DNA of 51,501 nt from an uncultured Pelagibacteraceae bacterium (GCA_902594865.1 CACJNV010000009.1:1-51501); one strand, 5' to 3'; counted from the stretch's first letter, positions 17,001-26,488 are shown. Notes: generated from the sequence alone by a model not told the origin. Translations and numbers: made by a program.

Positions 17001-17963
17001 TTAGCTTTTTATATTCTTAAAAAATTCCAAATATGTAAAACCACCTTTAATTAAGTGTACTAAATAAGTGGGAATAATTAAGAAAATAAACATAAATCTA
17101 AATCTAACCCACGGGATAATTGTTAGAAGAGTAGATAAGAAATTTAAAATAGGCATTAATAAAGGATAAAAGATAAAAAATGTTAAATTAAATAAAAAAC
17201 TTCCTAAATAATTAGAGAATTTTTTTTTATATAATGTATAAAATTGATGTCTTCCCCAATTTGCATGGTGGTAAAAAAAACTACTAAAGTCTTTTCTATC
17301 TTGATGAAACACTTTTCCACTTTTAATTAAGAGTATTTTACCATTTTTTTTTCTTACTTTATTACATAAATCAACATCTTCACCTGTTTTTAATTTTTCA
17401 TCAAACATAATTTTGTTTCTGAATAAAAAATTTAATTTGATGCTTAAATTACATGTGGGTAAATGATAAGGTGATTGAATTATTTTATTATTTCTTGGAA
17501 CAGTTGATGTGAACCATGAAAGGCAACCATCTAACATTTCCCAAAAATTAAAACTGTTATTAAAAAAACTTGGTATAACAGGACCACCTATAATTGAAAT
17601 ATGCTTATTTTTTATATGATTTTTAACATGGCTAGATAATATGTTTTTTTCAGGTATTACATCTGAGTCAATATACAGGATAAGATCAAATGCATTTTTA
17701 GCAAATTTAATAGCTAAATTTCTGTTATATGAAACTGTCTTTTTTTTTAGAGAATATTTAAATTTAATTTTATTATTTAATTTAAGTATTTTATTTTTAT
17801 TTTTTATTTTTAAATTACCATCAACTATAATTAATATTGATGTGTTTTTATTTTTACCAATATTTTTTATTAAATTTAATAAATCTATATTGACATTATG
17901 ATAAAGAACACAAACTAAAACTTTTTCTAATCCGGTTTTTTTTGATATACTATATTTGGCCAT
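17001..17963 (-). CDS. GT2 family glycosyltransferase with C-terminal membrane segments
   Basis: 320 residues. GT-A fold with VLVCVLYHNV at the start (15-24), the metal-binding DxD as Asp99-Ser-Asp101 in LYIDSDVIP, and TGEDVDLCNKV (the ED acceptor-base motif). The C-terminal third contains two hydrophobic segments around a Phe/Leu/Pro-rich stretch, so it is membrane-attached. It probably adds a sugar to a lipid-linked or surface glycan. The start overlaps the radical SAM gene by 37 bases, so the true start could be slightly further in. Last gene of the glycan island. Confidence 0.85.
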   Translation of the reverse strand: MAKYSISKKTGLEKVLVCVLYHNVNIDLLNLIKNIGKNKNTSILIIVDGNLKIKNKNKILKLNNKIKFKYSLKKKTVSYNRNLAIKFAKNAFDLILYIDSDVIPEKNILSSHVKNHIKNKHISIIGGPVIPSFFNNSFNFWEMLDGCLSWFTSTVPRNNKIIQSPYHLPTCNLSIKLNFLFRNKIMFDEKLKTGEDVDLCNKVRKKNGKILLIKSGKVFHQDRKDFSSFFYHHANWGRHQFYTLYKKKFSNYLGSFLFNLTFFIFYPLLMPILNFLSTLLTIIPWVRFRFMFIFLIIPTYLVHLIKGGFTYLEFFKNIKS

Positions 17964-18955
17964 TTAGAAGGGTTGTATAAAACAGACGTGATCATTGCAC
18001 AATTATGAGTACAGTGACACTCTTTATTTTCTATTTTTTTTACTTGTTCTTTTAATTTATTCCCATCCAATATATTTTTAAGAGGTTCCTCTTTTATATT
18101 TCCAACTTCTGAAAGCATTTCACATGATGAAACTCGTCCATCTCCCCAAACAACCATATGACTCTTTCCTGCTAAACAAGGAATAATCTGTGTTTGTTTT
18201 TTTAGTGTTTCAATTGATGTTTTCCACAAGTATCTATGATAATTCTTTAATAAGTGAGCTGAAAAGTTATTTTCCCCATAATCATAGGTTTCTAAAATAT
18301 TAAACATTTCGATAGCAAGCTTATCAAGTTTTTCAAAACTAGGTAACTTAACACTGTTGTCTAGTGGATCTCCTCTTAATAAAATTACCGAATGAAAATT
18401 AGCTCCTTTATTTTTCACTAACTTCATTAATGGAATAATTTCATCATAATTACCTTCATGCACTACAGTTATAAATCTAACTTTTATATGATTAATCTTT
18501 CTCAATTCATCATATGCTTCCCAAACTTTGTCCCAACTCTGTTCATTTTTTCTTACAGTGTTATGTGTCTGTTCAAGACCATCCAAGCTTAAATTAATTA
18601 CAATTTCGGTGTCTTTGTGATTCATTTCATTTATTTGATCGCAAATATTTTTTTTTAACCATCCATTAGTTGGTATAGATACAATTTGTTTTTTAAAAAG
18701 ATTTACTATTTTATATAAATCTTTTCTCAAAAAAGGCTCACCACCTCCTATATCAAGCCAAAATAAATCATTGATATCTTTTGAAATTTTTTCGTAATCT
18801 TCAAAACGTAAATCTTTTTTTGGATTTACAAAATCTACAAAGCAATGGGCGCATCTAAAGTTGCAATGGTTAGTAACATGTAAAATTAAATGTTTTATTT
18901 TTTGAGAAAAATAATAGGAAGAAAAATGATTTAAAAATGCGCTAAAATTGTTCAT
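17927..18955 (-). CDS. Radical SAM protein with SPASM-like C-terminus
   Basis: 342 residues. Cys31, Cys35 and Cys38 in NHCNFRCAHCF are the CxxxCxxC ligands of the SAM-cleaving 4Fe-4S cluster; IGGGEPFLRKD is the GGE motif that binds SAM. The C-terminal region has Cys in IPCLAGKSH, SSCEML and a dense ECHCTHNC group, matching a SPASM/twitch domain holding auxiliary clusters. Such enzymes modify peptides, sugars or alcohols. Lying between two glycosyltransferases it may modify a sugar or a small peptide carrier; the substrate is unknown. Confidence 0.87.
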   Translation of the reverse strand: MNNFSAFLNHFSSYYFSQKIKHLILHVTNHCNFRCAHCFVDFVNPKKDLRFEDYEKISKDINDLFWLDIGGGEPFLRKDLYKIVNLFKKQIVSIPTNGWLKKNICDQINEMNHKDTEIVINLSLDGLEQTHNTVRKNEQSWDKVWEAYDELRKINHIKVRFITVVHEGNYDEIIPLMKLVKNKGANFHSVILLRGDPLDNSVKLPSFEKLDKLAIEMFNILETYDYGENNFSAHLLKNYHRYLWKTSIETLKKQTQIIPCLAGKSHMVVWGDGRVSSCEMLSEVGNIKEEPLKNILDGNKLKEQVKKIENKECHCTHNCAMITSVLYNPSKWPNIVYQKKPD

Positions 18956-18976
18956 ATCTATATAATCTCTAAAAAA

Positions 18977-20296
18977 TCATGCTTTATAACTAATTTTAAA
19001 TTTTAAAAATGCTAAATAGCATAATTTTAACATATTAAGGAAGTAATAGAACCTTCTTTTCATCTTTGTTTCACCAGAAATTCTTTCATAGTATCTTACT
19101 GGTAAATCAATGAGCTTATATCCATAGTATGATGAGGCAAAAATTATATTAAAATCACCCCAAATATCATCTAATTTATTTTCAGATCTGAATTTCTCAA
19201 AAATTTCCCAATCTGATTTTTTAAAACATTTAGTGCCACATAAAGTATCACTAATTTTTGTAGAAGTAATATATGAAATTAAATAAGAAAAAAATTTGTT
19301 ACCTAAGATGTTTAAAAATCTCATTGAATTATCTTCTAACTTATAAATAAGTCTTGTCCCATTAATTACATCACCATTTCCAATTGAAACAGCTGAATAA
19401 AAAGAATTTATATCCTCCATTCTAACAGTTAAATCAGCATCAAGTATAGCGCAATAAAATCCATCTGAATTTCGAACACCAATATCTACAGCTCTTGACT
19501 TTCCTTCACCTTTCCCTGAAACAATTTTTATATTTAAATCTTGATTTATTTTTATTGAATTTTTTATTCTTAAATATGTTTCATCATTACTTAAATCATC
19601 AACAAATACTAATTGATATGGAAATCTTAATTTTATCCTTGCTTCATTGACAATATTTTCAATATTATCTTGCTCATTCTTGCATGGAATTATCAATGAC
19701 ATAATTTTATTATCAGAAGTCTTTTTTACTCTTTTTCTTAAATAATAAATATTTGCAAAACTTATTATCGATAGAAATGGAAATACATTTATAATTAGTG
19801 AACTTAACTTTGTTACAAATGGAATATTAAATGGAATTGAAATATCATTTAGTTTTTTTGAAATTTCAAAATTTGTGCAATTTAAAAAAATTTCAAATGT
19901 TTTTCTTGAAAAAAAAAGAGATTTTTTAAAATTTTTAATTAATCCTAATAATGAAAATATATTAAAAATTTGTTTCCATGAAATACTAAAATAATTAATT
20001 ATAATTTTAGTGTCTTCGTCCAATATTTTATCAATATTGTCTAAAAATTTAATAAGATTTAAAAAGTTATTTAATGGTATTATTATAATTATTATTTTTT
20101 TTTTATAAATATTATTCGATTTTAAATTAAGAAAATATTTTTTTATTTCCTCTTCACTGTTTAAAAAAATAATTTGATCATTTTTAATATATTCCTCTGG
20201 TATTCTTTTTAATATAGTTTTTTTTAATATCTCTTCCCATTTACTTCTCAAAAAACTCTTTTTTTTGCTTTCTAAAATTAATTTTTCATCAATCAT
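18977..20296 (-). CDS. GT2 glycosyltransferase with atypical N-terminal domain
   Basis: 439 residues. The GT2 domain begins near residue 198 (MSLIIPCKNEQDNI), with FVDDLSND (231-238) and DxD as Asp286-Ala-Asp288, and continues to a typical DPM1-like ...LIDLPVRYYERISGETKM motif and a C-terminal hydrophobic helix. Residues 1-190 are not GT2. They look like the second half of a class I methyltransferase (KIIINYFSISWKQI, FFSRKTFEIFLNCTNFEI) without any SAM-binding glycine motif. Fusions of methyltransferase and GT2 domains are known, so this may be a decayed or repurposed fusion. Overlaps the epimerase gene by 8 bases. Confidence 0.85.
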   Translation of the reverse strand: MIDEKLILESKKKSFLRSKWEEILKKTILKRIPEEYIKNDQIIFLNSEEEIKKYFLNLKSNNIYKKKIIIIIIPLNNFLNLIKFLDNIDKILDEDTKIIINYFSISWKQIFNIFSLLGLIKNFKKSLFFSRKTFEIFLNCTNFEISKKLNDISIPFNIPFVTKLSSLIINVFPFLSIISFANIYYLRKRVKKTSDNKIMSLIIPCKNEQDNIENIVNEARIKLRFPYQLVFVDDLSNDETYLRIKNSIKINQDLNIKIVSGKGEGKSRAVDIGVRNSDGFYCAILDADLTVRMEDINSFYSAVSIGNGDVINGTRLIYKLEDNSMRFLNILGNKFFSYLISYITSTKISDTLCGTKCFKKSDWEIFEKFRSENKLDDIWGDFNIIFASSYYGYKLIDLPVRYYERISGETKMKRRFYYFLNMLKLCYLAFLKFKISYKA

Positions 20297-21347
20297 TATG
20301 CTTTGAAATCATTTCTTTAATAATTTTTTTTACATTATGCTCTACTTTCCACTTAGGGTAATCGTTCATAAATTTTTTATTATTTGAAATCCACCAAATA
20401 TGATCTCCTGTTCGGTTTTTTTTAACGTATTTCAATTTTGCCTTAATACCAGAATATTTTTCAGTTAAATTTAGTGCTTCTAATATAGAACAATTGGATT
20501 TTCTTGAACCACCTATATTGTAAACTGCTCCACTTATTGGTTTTTTATAGTATTCCCAAAAAGCTCTAACTAAATCTGAAGAATGTAAGTTATCCCTAAC
20601 CTGTTTTCCTTTGTACCCATATATTTTATAAACTTTTTTAGCTAAAACTGTTTTAACTAAATATGATAAAAAACCATGAAGTTCAGCTCCTGCGTGATTT
20701 GGACCGGTCAAACAACCACCTCTGAAACAAACAGTTTTTAAACCAAAATTTCTCCCGTATTCTTGAACTAGTAAATCTGCAGATAATTTAGATGCGCCAA
20801 AAAAACTATGTATACATGAATCTACACTTAATGACTCGTCTATACCTTTGTAATAACGGTGCGTTTTATCAAGCTCATATCTGTATTTTTTTTCAATAAA
20901 ATTAAATTTGTTTGAGTTATCTCCATAAACTTTATTGGTAGACATAAAAATAAATCTAGCATTCGGCGAGAATTCTTTTGTTAAATTTAAAAGATTAAAT
21001 GTAGAGATAGTGTTTATATCAAAGTCTAAAAAAGGATTTTTGTACGCCCAGTCATGTGATGGCTGAGCTGCACAATGAATAATAACTTTAATTTGATTTT
21101 TATAGCTTTTGAATAAATGGAAAATTTTTTTTTTATTTCTAATATCTATATTTCGATGGTCATAATTCTTAAAATTTTTAGTTAGTTCTTTTTTATTTTT
21201 GATTGTAGAACCTGTTTTGCCAAAAAAAAACTTTCTTAAATCGTTATCTATCCCAATTACCTTAAATTTTTTGTTAATAAAAAATTTTACTGTTTCAAAA
21301 CCAATCAAACCAGTTGATCCTGTGACTATGCAAATATTTTTTTTCAT
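20289..21347 (-). CDS. NAD-dependent sugar epimerase/dehydratase (CDP-paratose 2-epimerase-like)
   Basis: 352-residue extended SDR. GSTGLIG (10-16) binds NAD and GIDNDLRKFFFG (32-43) is the pattern of the CDP-paratose/tyvelose 2-epimerase branch. FMSTNKVYGD (134-143) holds the catalytic Ser/Thr region. The usual YxxxK catalytic pair reads FGASK (183-187), with Phe for Tyr; I believe this is a feature of this subgroup, but it should be checked. RGGCLTGPNHAGAELHGF and GYKGKQVRDN are conserved substrate-site loops. It probably supplies a nucleotide sugar to the neighbouring glycosyltransferases. Confidence 0.82.
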   Translation of the reverse strand: MKKNICIVTGSTGLIGFETVKFFINKKFKVIGIDNDLRKFFFGKTGSTIKNKKELTKNFKNYDHRNIDIRNKKKIFHLFKSYKNQIKVIIHCAAQPSHDWAYKNPFLDFDINTISTFNLLNLTKEFSPNARFIFMSTNKVYGDNSNKFNFIEKKYRYELDKTHRYYKGIDESLSVDSCIHSFFGASKLSADLLVQEYGRNFGLKTVCFRGGCLTGPNHAGAELHGFLSYLVKTVLAKKVYKIYGYKGKQVRDNLHSSDLVRAFWEYYKKPISGAVYNIGGSRKSNCSILEALNLTEKYSGIKAKLKYVKKNRTGDHIWWISNNKKFMNDYPKWKVEHNVKKIIKEMISKHND

Positions 21348-21364
21348 TAATATAAAATTTTAGC

Positions 21365-23092
21365 TTAATATATAAGCTTATGTACAATAATATGGTTTAA
21401 TTTAAAAGAATTAGCATTTTCTTTTAAAAAGATATTTATTGATTGTTCTTTATAGCCAATATTTAAATAATCATAATTATCAAAAATAATATATTCAATA
21501 TTTTGATTTTTAATATAATTGTAAAACTCCTCAAAATAAGACTTAGGATTATTTTTTATTTTTTTTTTCGCTTTATTGTTCTTTAACCATGGCTGAACTT
21601 GTAGTGGAGCATCAAAAATAATTAAATTATTAAAACCATTATTATACAAATTAATTGTTTGCATGCTATTAATCAAAACTGGTGTATTAAAATCAATCAT
21701 TGTAGATAAATTTTTAATGTCCTCAGCTACCTTTTTTGAAGTAAAAGTATTTACAATTTTTTTTCGGTTGGAATTAACAAAATTTTCTTTTAAAAACCAT
21801 GATCCACTTAGTATTAATACAAGAAATATTGAGATCAAACTTACTATATATTTTTTGTGAAGTTTGTAGTTCTTATTAATATCTAGTGAGCTAATAATAA
21901 ATAATATTACAGATATAGAGATTGGTAGAGTATATCTTTTAACTAAATTAATATCGCTACCAACTGTAAACAATATAATAAAATAAAATAAAAAATAAGC
22001 AATTGCAATTGAATTTACTAAAAATAAATTTTTTATTTTTAAATATAAAACCAAAATAAAAAATAATACAAAAATAAAAAAATAATCTTTAAATGGTAAA
22101 TATAAAACTTTAAAAAGTTCTAAAATATTATTTATTTCAGCATAAGTAGTAAATTTCTGTGAGGAAAATTCTGATGGTGCTCTAAATCCATCTCCTAAAA
22201 ATGGATAGAAAAATGTTCCTGACGATTCATATGACGCTTTTAGAAATGGTAATAAATAAACAATCGATAAAAATATCAATACAAATAAGGTTTGTATCAA
22301 TTTGAAATTTATGCTGTTTTTTTTAATTAGATAAATTAATAAACATAATATTATCAATGAATTAAATACAAATGGAATGGGTTTAATTGTTGCAGATAAT
22401 ACAGTAGAAAAAATTATTATAGAAATATTTTGTGTCTCAAAAACTTTATCTTCTTTTATTAAACTTAAATAGCAATGTAAAATTATAAAAGTAAAAAAAA
22501 TAAGAGTATAAACTCCAATTGTATTTGCTAAAATTCTTGCACCAAGTAAGGGTGATGAGAAAATAATTGCTAAACAAATAATTTTAGAAAAGTTGTTTTT
22601 TGAAAAAAAAATTATAGATAATGAAATTAATAAAAGACCCAACCCGGGTTCAATAAATGATAAATATCGTAAATCAAAATGGCTTAAAGACCCTTGAAAA
22701 GGAAATAGCCCTCCCAAAGTATACATTCTTCTTGCCGAAAAAGGATCAATTGACAAAAATCCCTGATTAGCTGTTTTTTCTTGAAAAAATAAATATGCTT
22801 TTAAATCATCGTTACCATTTAAAGCTGGGTAAAAAAGAAAGATCCAAAATAAAACACTGAATAAAGTTAAATTAAATAGCAAAAATTTTTCAAAACCATC
22901 AATTTTAGTTTTTAAAATAAAATAAAAACTAATTAAAAATATTATACTAATTGAAATAATACCTTGTGTTATTGTAAAAATTGAAAAACTTAAAGTTATA
23001 GACAAAATTAAGTTAATTAAAAAATATAATTTAAAGAATTTAAAAAAAATTTTTAAATTTTCTAAATTTGGTATAACATGATTGATATTCAT
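21365..23092 (-). CDS. Large polytopic membrane protein, possible GT-C-type glycosyltransferase
   Basis: 575 residues, extremely AT-rich gene. About 11-13 hydrophobic segments occupy residues 15-435, followed by a ~135-residue soluble domain starting VNSNRKKIVNTFTSK. The long first loop contains NGNDDLKAYLFFQEKT and PFSARRMYTLGGLFPFQG, acidic residues that would suit the catalytic loop of GT-C transferases using polyprenyl-phosphate sugars. There is no definite signature, so an O-antigen polymerase or flippase role is also possible. It sits between the epimerase and the methyltransferase in the glycan island. Confidence 0.7.
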   Translation of the reverse strand: MNINHVIPNLENLKIFFKFFKLYFLINLILSITLSFSIFTITQGIISISIIFLISFYFILKTKIDGFEKFLLFNLTLFSVLFWIFLFYPALNGNDDLKAYLFFQEKTANQGFLSIDPFSARRMYTLGGLFPFQGSLSHFDLRYLSFIEPGLGLLLISLSIIFFSKNNFSKIICLAIIFSSPLLGARILANTIGVYTLIFFTFIILHCYLSLIKEDKVFETQNISIIIFSTVLSATIKPIPFVFNSLIILCLLIYLIKKNSINFKLIQTLFVLIFLSIVYLLPFLKASYESSGTFFYPFLGDGFRAPSEFSSQKFTTYAEINNILELFKVLYLPFKDYFFIFVLFFILVLYLKIKNLFLVNSIAIAYFLFYFIILFTVGSDINLVKRYTLPISISVILFIISSLDINKNYKLHKKYIVSLISIFLVLILSGSWFLKENFVNSNRKKIVNTFTSKKVAEDIKNLSTMIDFNTPVLINSMQTINLYNNGFNNLIIFDAPLQVQPWLKNNKAKKKIKNNPKSYFEEFYNYIKNQNIEYIIFDNYDYLNIGYKEQSINIFLKENANSFKLNHIIVHKLIY

Positions 23093-23112
23093 AGATTGTA
23101 TAATCTATATGT

Positions 23113-23856
23113 TTATTGCTTAATGTATTGAATTACAACTTGCGCGCCATCGTTTGAAAAACATTTATATTTAAACTCATCCTCAGAAAATACCTCTTTT
23201 AAGGCCTTAAACTCACCTACTTTCCAACCTTCAAAATTGTACAGTTCGTCAAAACAAATTATTGCTCCTTTAGACAAATAAGGTTTAATTTTTTCTAATA
23301 CAAATTTCGAAGTATTGTATGTATCCATATCCATATGAACAAAATTTATTTTCATGTCTGGATTCGACTTAATAAATTTAGGAAGAGTTTCTTGGACCCA
23401 ACCAATATTTAGTACGACATTATTGTTTAAAATAGGTTTTTTTTTTAAACTAAAATCACCAGATGCATGAGCGTGACCTAACCAATCTTCATTAAAACCT
23501 TCAAAAGAATCAAAACCATAAAATGTTTTTTTTAGTTTACTGCTAAAAAAATTTGTTGACTCTCCTGTGTAAACACCAAATTCAATATAGAACTGACTTT
23601 CATCTAAATCATTTTTTAAAGCATTTTCTATTGCATATTTTCTTAATCGATCACGTGGTAAAAAAATAGCCTCATAAAAATATTTTTTAAAGTAAAGATA
23701 ACACTCATTTAATTCCTCATCTATAAATCTTTTGTAAGCATAATGGCCAGGCGAATAAACTAATGGACCTGGTGTTGTGTACTGTCTATATATAGTTCTA
23801 ATTTTTTTTATTAAGCTTAATAGAAAAAGTATTTTTTTTTTTATAAAATCGTTCAT
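23113..23856 (-). CDS. SAM-dependent O-methyltransferase (TylF-like)
   Basis: 247 residues. EFGVYTGES (92-100) is the SAM-binding motif I, YGFDSFEGFNEDW (113-125) motif II, and VHMDMDTYNTS (174-184) supplies the Asp metal ligands together with Asp203 in CFDEL, as in the Mg-dependent TylF/MycF sugar O-methyltransferases. It probably methylates a sugar in the surface glycan made by this island. First gene of the glycan group, overlapping the GGCT-like gene stop by 4 bases. Confidence 0.85.
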   Translation of the reverse strand: MNDFIKKKILFLLSLIKKIRTIYRQYTTPGPLVYSPGHYAYKRFIDEELNECYLYFKKYFYEAIFLPRDRLRKYAIENALKNDLDESQFYIEFGVYTGESTNFFSSKLKKTFYGFDSFEGFNEDWLGHAHASGDFSLKKKPILNNNVVLNIGWVQETLPKFIKSNPDMKINFVHMDMDTYNTSKFVLEKIKPYLSKGAIICFDELYNFEGWKVGEFKALKEVFSEDEFKYKCFSNDGAQVVIQYIKQ

Positions 23857-24254
23857 ATTTTTAAAGCTCTTAATAAGAATTTTTTATTGAGTCCACAATT
23901 CTTGTAACCTTTTTTTACAACGTTTAAATATCTCTCTGTTGGAAATTTAAACGGTGTTTTTTTAACCATAGTATAAGTCATTACTTTTTTTCCATAATAA
24001 AAAAAATAATATTTTTTGTATAGAATTGGAAAATCTTCATATACATCAAGCTTTTTTTCATCACTTTTAGAAATTTCAAATAAGGCACCAGGCACAATAG
24101 AATTTATTTTAGGCTCAATATCTGCTGCTCTATACCTACTTCTAAAAGTTAATCTAAAATCTTTTAAATTTATTTTTTTTAAAAAAATACTATCTTTACA
24201 CCTACGTTTCATTTGAAAGTGATTAAGATTACTACCATAAGCAAAATACAGCAT
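23853..24254 (-). CDS. Gamma-glutamylcyclotransferase-like (AIG2/GGCT fold) protein
   Basis: 133 residues. YFAYGSNLN (3-11) is the GGCT substrate-cradle motif and LDVYEDFPILYKKYY contains the catalytic Glu73. The family releases 5-oxoproline from gamma-glutamyl amines or peptides. Substrate unknown. It is coupled at both ends: its start abuts the stop of the CinA-like gene (shared base 24254) and its stop overlaps the methyltransferase start by 4 bases, so it may be co-transcribed with the glycan island. Confidence 0.85.
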   Translation of the reverse strand: MLYFAYGSNLNHFQMKRRCKDSIFLKKINLKDFRLTFRSRYRAADIEPKINSIVPGALFEISKSDEKKLDVYEDFPILYKKYYFFYYGKKVMTYTMVKKTPFKFPTERYLNVVKKGYKNCGLNKKFLLRALKI

Positions 24255-25003
24255 TATCTATCTACTACCTCTATCTTTTTCTCATTAACAAATTTTAAAA
24301 TTTGAGAATTACAATTATCAATTTTATTTTGATTTTCTGATCTTATTACTATTGAAACTCCGAGTTTGCCTGCATGAAAGAATGGATAACTTCCTATTTC
24401 TACATCTTTATTGTCATTTTGTACTTTTGTTAAAGAGTTAGCTATTTCACTTTCAACAGTTCTTAAACTTATTGTAAGACTTTTAATAGGTTTGCCCCCT
24501 ACTATACTATTTGTCAAACCACCTAACATTGATTTTAAAATAGATGGAACGCCTGGCAAAGAAAATACATTTTCAACATTAAAACCTGGTGCGCCACTTG
24601 TAGGATTTAAAATCAATTTTGCATTCTCTGGCATCCATGCCATTTTTTGTCTACCTTCATTAAATTCACCAGGCTGATAATAAGCTTCTAAAATTTTAAA
24701 AGCTTCTTTATGAACTTCATATTTAATTCCAAATGCTTTTGAAACTGATTGTGCAGTAATATCATCATGAGTAGGTCCAATACCACCTGTTGTAAAAACA
24801 TAGTCATAAGTAGATCTAAGTAAATTTAAAGTATCAATAATAGTCTCTTCAATATCAGGTATTACCCTAACTTCTGCAACATTAACACCAATTGAATTTA
24901 GCCAAATTGCTAAAGTTGAGGTATTGGTATCCTGAGTTCTCCCAGATAAAATCTCATTACCTATAATTAAAATTGATGCATTAACTTTTACTTTTTTATT
25001 CAT
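24254..25003 (-). CDS. CinA-like N-terminal (MoaB/MogA-fold) protein, COG1058
   Basis: 249 residues. SILIIGNEILSGRTQDTNT and FTTGGIGPTHDDITAQSV are the two signatures of the molybdopterin-binding-like domain of CinA, which in characterised relatives is an ADP-ribose pyrophosphatase-type enzyme of the NAD salvage cycle. The C-terminal PncC (NMN deamidase) domain of full-length CinA (~410 residues) is absent, as in other stand-alone COG1058 proteins. It is divergent from sfsA with only 20 bp between start codons. Confidence 0.88.
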   Translation of the reverse strand: MNKKVKVNASILIIGNEILSGRTQDTNTSTLAIWLNSIGVNVAEVRVIPDIEETIIDTLNLLRSTYDYVFTTGGIGPTHDDITAQSVSKAFGIKYEVHKEAFKILEAYYQPGEFNEGRQKMAWMPENAKLILNPTSGAPGFNVENVFSLPGVPSILKSMLGGLTNSIVGGKPIKSLTISLRTVESEIANSLTKVQNDNKDVEIGSYPFFHAGKLGVSIVIRSENQNKIDNCNSQILKFVNEKKIEVVDR

Positions 25004-25023
25004 ATGAAATATATAATTTAGTA

Positions 25024-25722
25024 ATGGAATTTACCAAGTCTTTAGTAAAAGGCAAACTAATCAAACGTTATAAAAGGTTTTTTACCGACGTTAAGCTCAG
25101 TAAAGAAATTGTCACAGCTCATTGTCCTAACACGGGATCAATGAAAGGTTTATTAGATGAGGGTAATGAAGTTTATTTACTTCCTAATAACGATCCAAAA
25201 CGAAAGCTTAAATATGGATTGGAGATTATTAAATCTAGAAAAAATTTAGTTGGGGTAAATACTCACTTGGCAAATAGAATAGTTGAGCATGGTCTCAAAA
25301 ATAATCTAATAAATGAACTAAAGAATAATGACATTGTAAAGCCTGAGGTTTTTTTTAATAAAGAAACAAGATTTGACTTTTTATTAGAAAAAAAAACACA
25401 AAAAACCTTTGTAGAGGTAAAAAATGTTACATTATTTAGAAATAAGGATACTGCTGAATTTCCAGATGCGCCAACCGCAAGGGGAACTAAGCATTTATTA
25501 ACCCTTATTGATGCCATAAAAAAAGGCTATAAAACCTACTTAATATTTTTAGTTCAAATACAAAATATGAAATATTTTAAAATAGCTAAAGATATAGACG
25601 AAGAATATTACAAGAACTATTTAATTGCTAAAAAAGCTGGTGTAAATTTTTTAGCTTATAGATGTGATATAAGTTCAAAAAAAATTTTTATAGATAAAAA
25701 ATTAAATATTATAGATGACTGA
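25024..25722 (+). CDS. sfsA: SfsA family DNA/RNA nuclease
   Basis: 232 residues, normal length. N-terminal OB-fold region KGKLIKRYKRFFTDVKL, followed by CPNTGSMKGLLDEG, and the nuclease-like VEVKNVTLFRNKDTAEFPDAP core with FLVQIQ later. The E-x-K type core is that of restriction-endonuclease-like enzymes; E. coli SfsA was named as a sugar-fermentation regulator, so the physiological role is uncertain. The stop overlaps the map start by 8 bases. Confidence 0.93.
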   Translation: MEFTKSLVKGKLIKRYKRFFTDVKLSKEIVTAHCPNTGSMKGLLDEGNEVYLLPNNDPKRKLKYGLEIIKSRKNLVGVNTHLANRIVEHGLKNNLINELKNNDIVKPEVFFNKETRFDFLLEKKTQKTFVEVKNVTLFRNKDTAEFPDAPTARGTKHLLTLIDAIKKGYKTYLIFLVQIQNMKYFKIAKDIDEEYYKNYLIAKKAGVNFLAYRCDISSKKIFIDKKLNIIDD

Positions 25723-26485
25723 TTATAAAGAAAAATTTGAAAAAATGAAAGTTGCAGGAAACTTAGCTGCAAGAACTTTAGATATGTTAACTGAAAATAT
25801 TAAAGAAGGTGTGTCTACTGATCATATCGATAAACTCGGATATGAATTTATTAGAGACAATGGTGGCTACTCAGCTCCTCTGTATTATAGAGGCTTTACA
25901 AAATCTTTATGCACATCTTTAAATCATGTTATATGTCATGGTGTACCGTCTGATAGAATTTTACAAGAAGGTGATGCTCTAAATGTTGATGTCACAGCAA
26001 TTGTTGACGAACATTATGGTGATACAAGCAGAATGTTTTGTATTGGAACAACACCAGTAAAGCTAAACAATCTTATAGATGCTACTTATGAATCTATGAT
26101 GAGAGCAATTAGAATTTTAAAACCTGGGATTAAATTAGGAGATATTGGTTACGAAATTCAATCCTTTGTAGAAGAAAAAGGTTTTTCAGTCGTCAGAGAT
26201 TTTTGTGGTCACGGCATAAGTACTACATTTCATGAGCCACCAAATATTTTACACTACGGTAAAAAAAATACAGGGATGGAATTAAGACCAGGTATGACAT
26301 TTACGATAGAACCAATGATAAATGCGGGCAAATATGATGTTAAAATGTTGAATGATGGTTGGACAGCTGTTACAAAAGATAAATCTTTATCTGCACAATT
26401 TGAACATACGTTAGGAATTACTGAAAATGGTTATGAAATCTTTACAGAATCTGCTAAAGGTTATTCAAAGCCTCCATACTTATAA
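25715..26485 (+). CDS. map: Methionine aminopeptidase type I
   Basis: Removes the initiator Met from nascent proteins. 256 residues. The dinuclear metal ligands are all present: Asp92, Asp103, His166, Glu199 and Glu230, and the substrate-site His75 lies in CHGVP. No N-terminal zinc-finger extension, so a type Ia enzyme. Coupled to sfsA (8-base overlap) and 3 bp ahead of purB, so it may be co-transcribed with the purine genes. Confidence 0.97.
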   Translation: MTDYKEKFEKMKVAGNLAARTLDMLTENIKEGVSTDHIDKLGYEFIRDNGGYSAPLYYRGFTKSLCTSLNHVICHGVPSDRILQEGDALNVDVTAIVDEHYGDTSRMFCIGTTPVKLNNLIDATYESMMRAIRILKPGIKLGDIGYEIQSFVEEKGFSVVRDFCGHGISTTFHEPPNILHYGKKNTGMELRPGMTFTIEPMINAGKYDVKMLNDGWTAVTKDKSLSAQFEHTLGITENGYEIFTESAKGYSKPPYL

Positions 26486-26488
26486 TTA

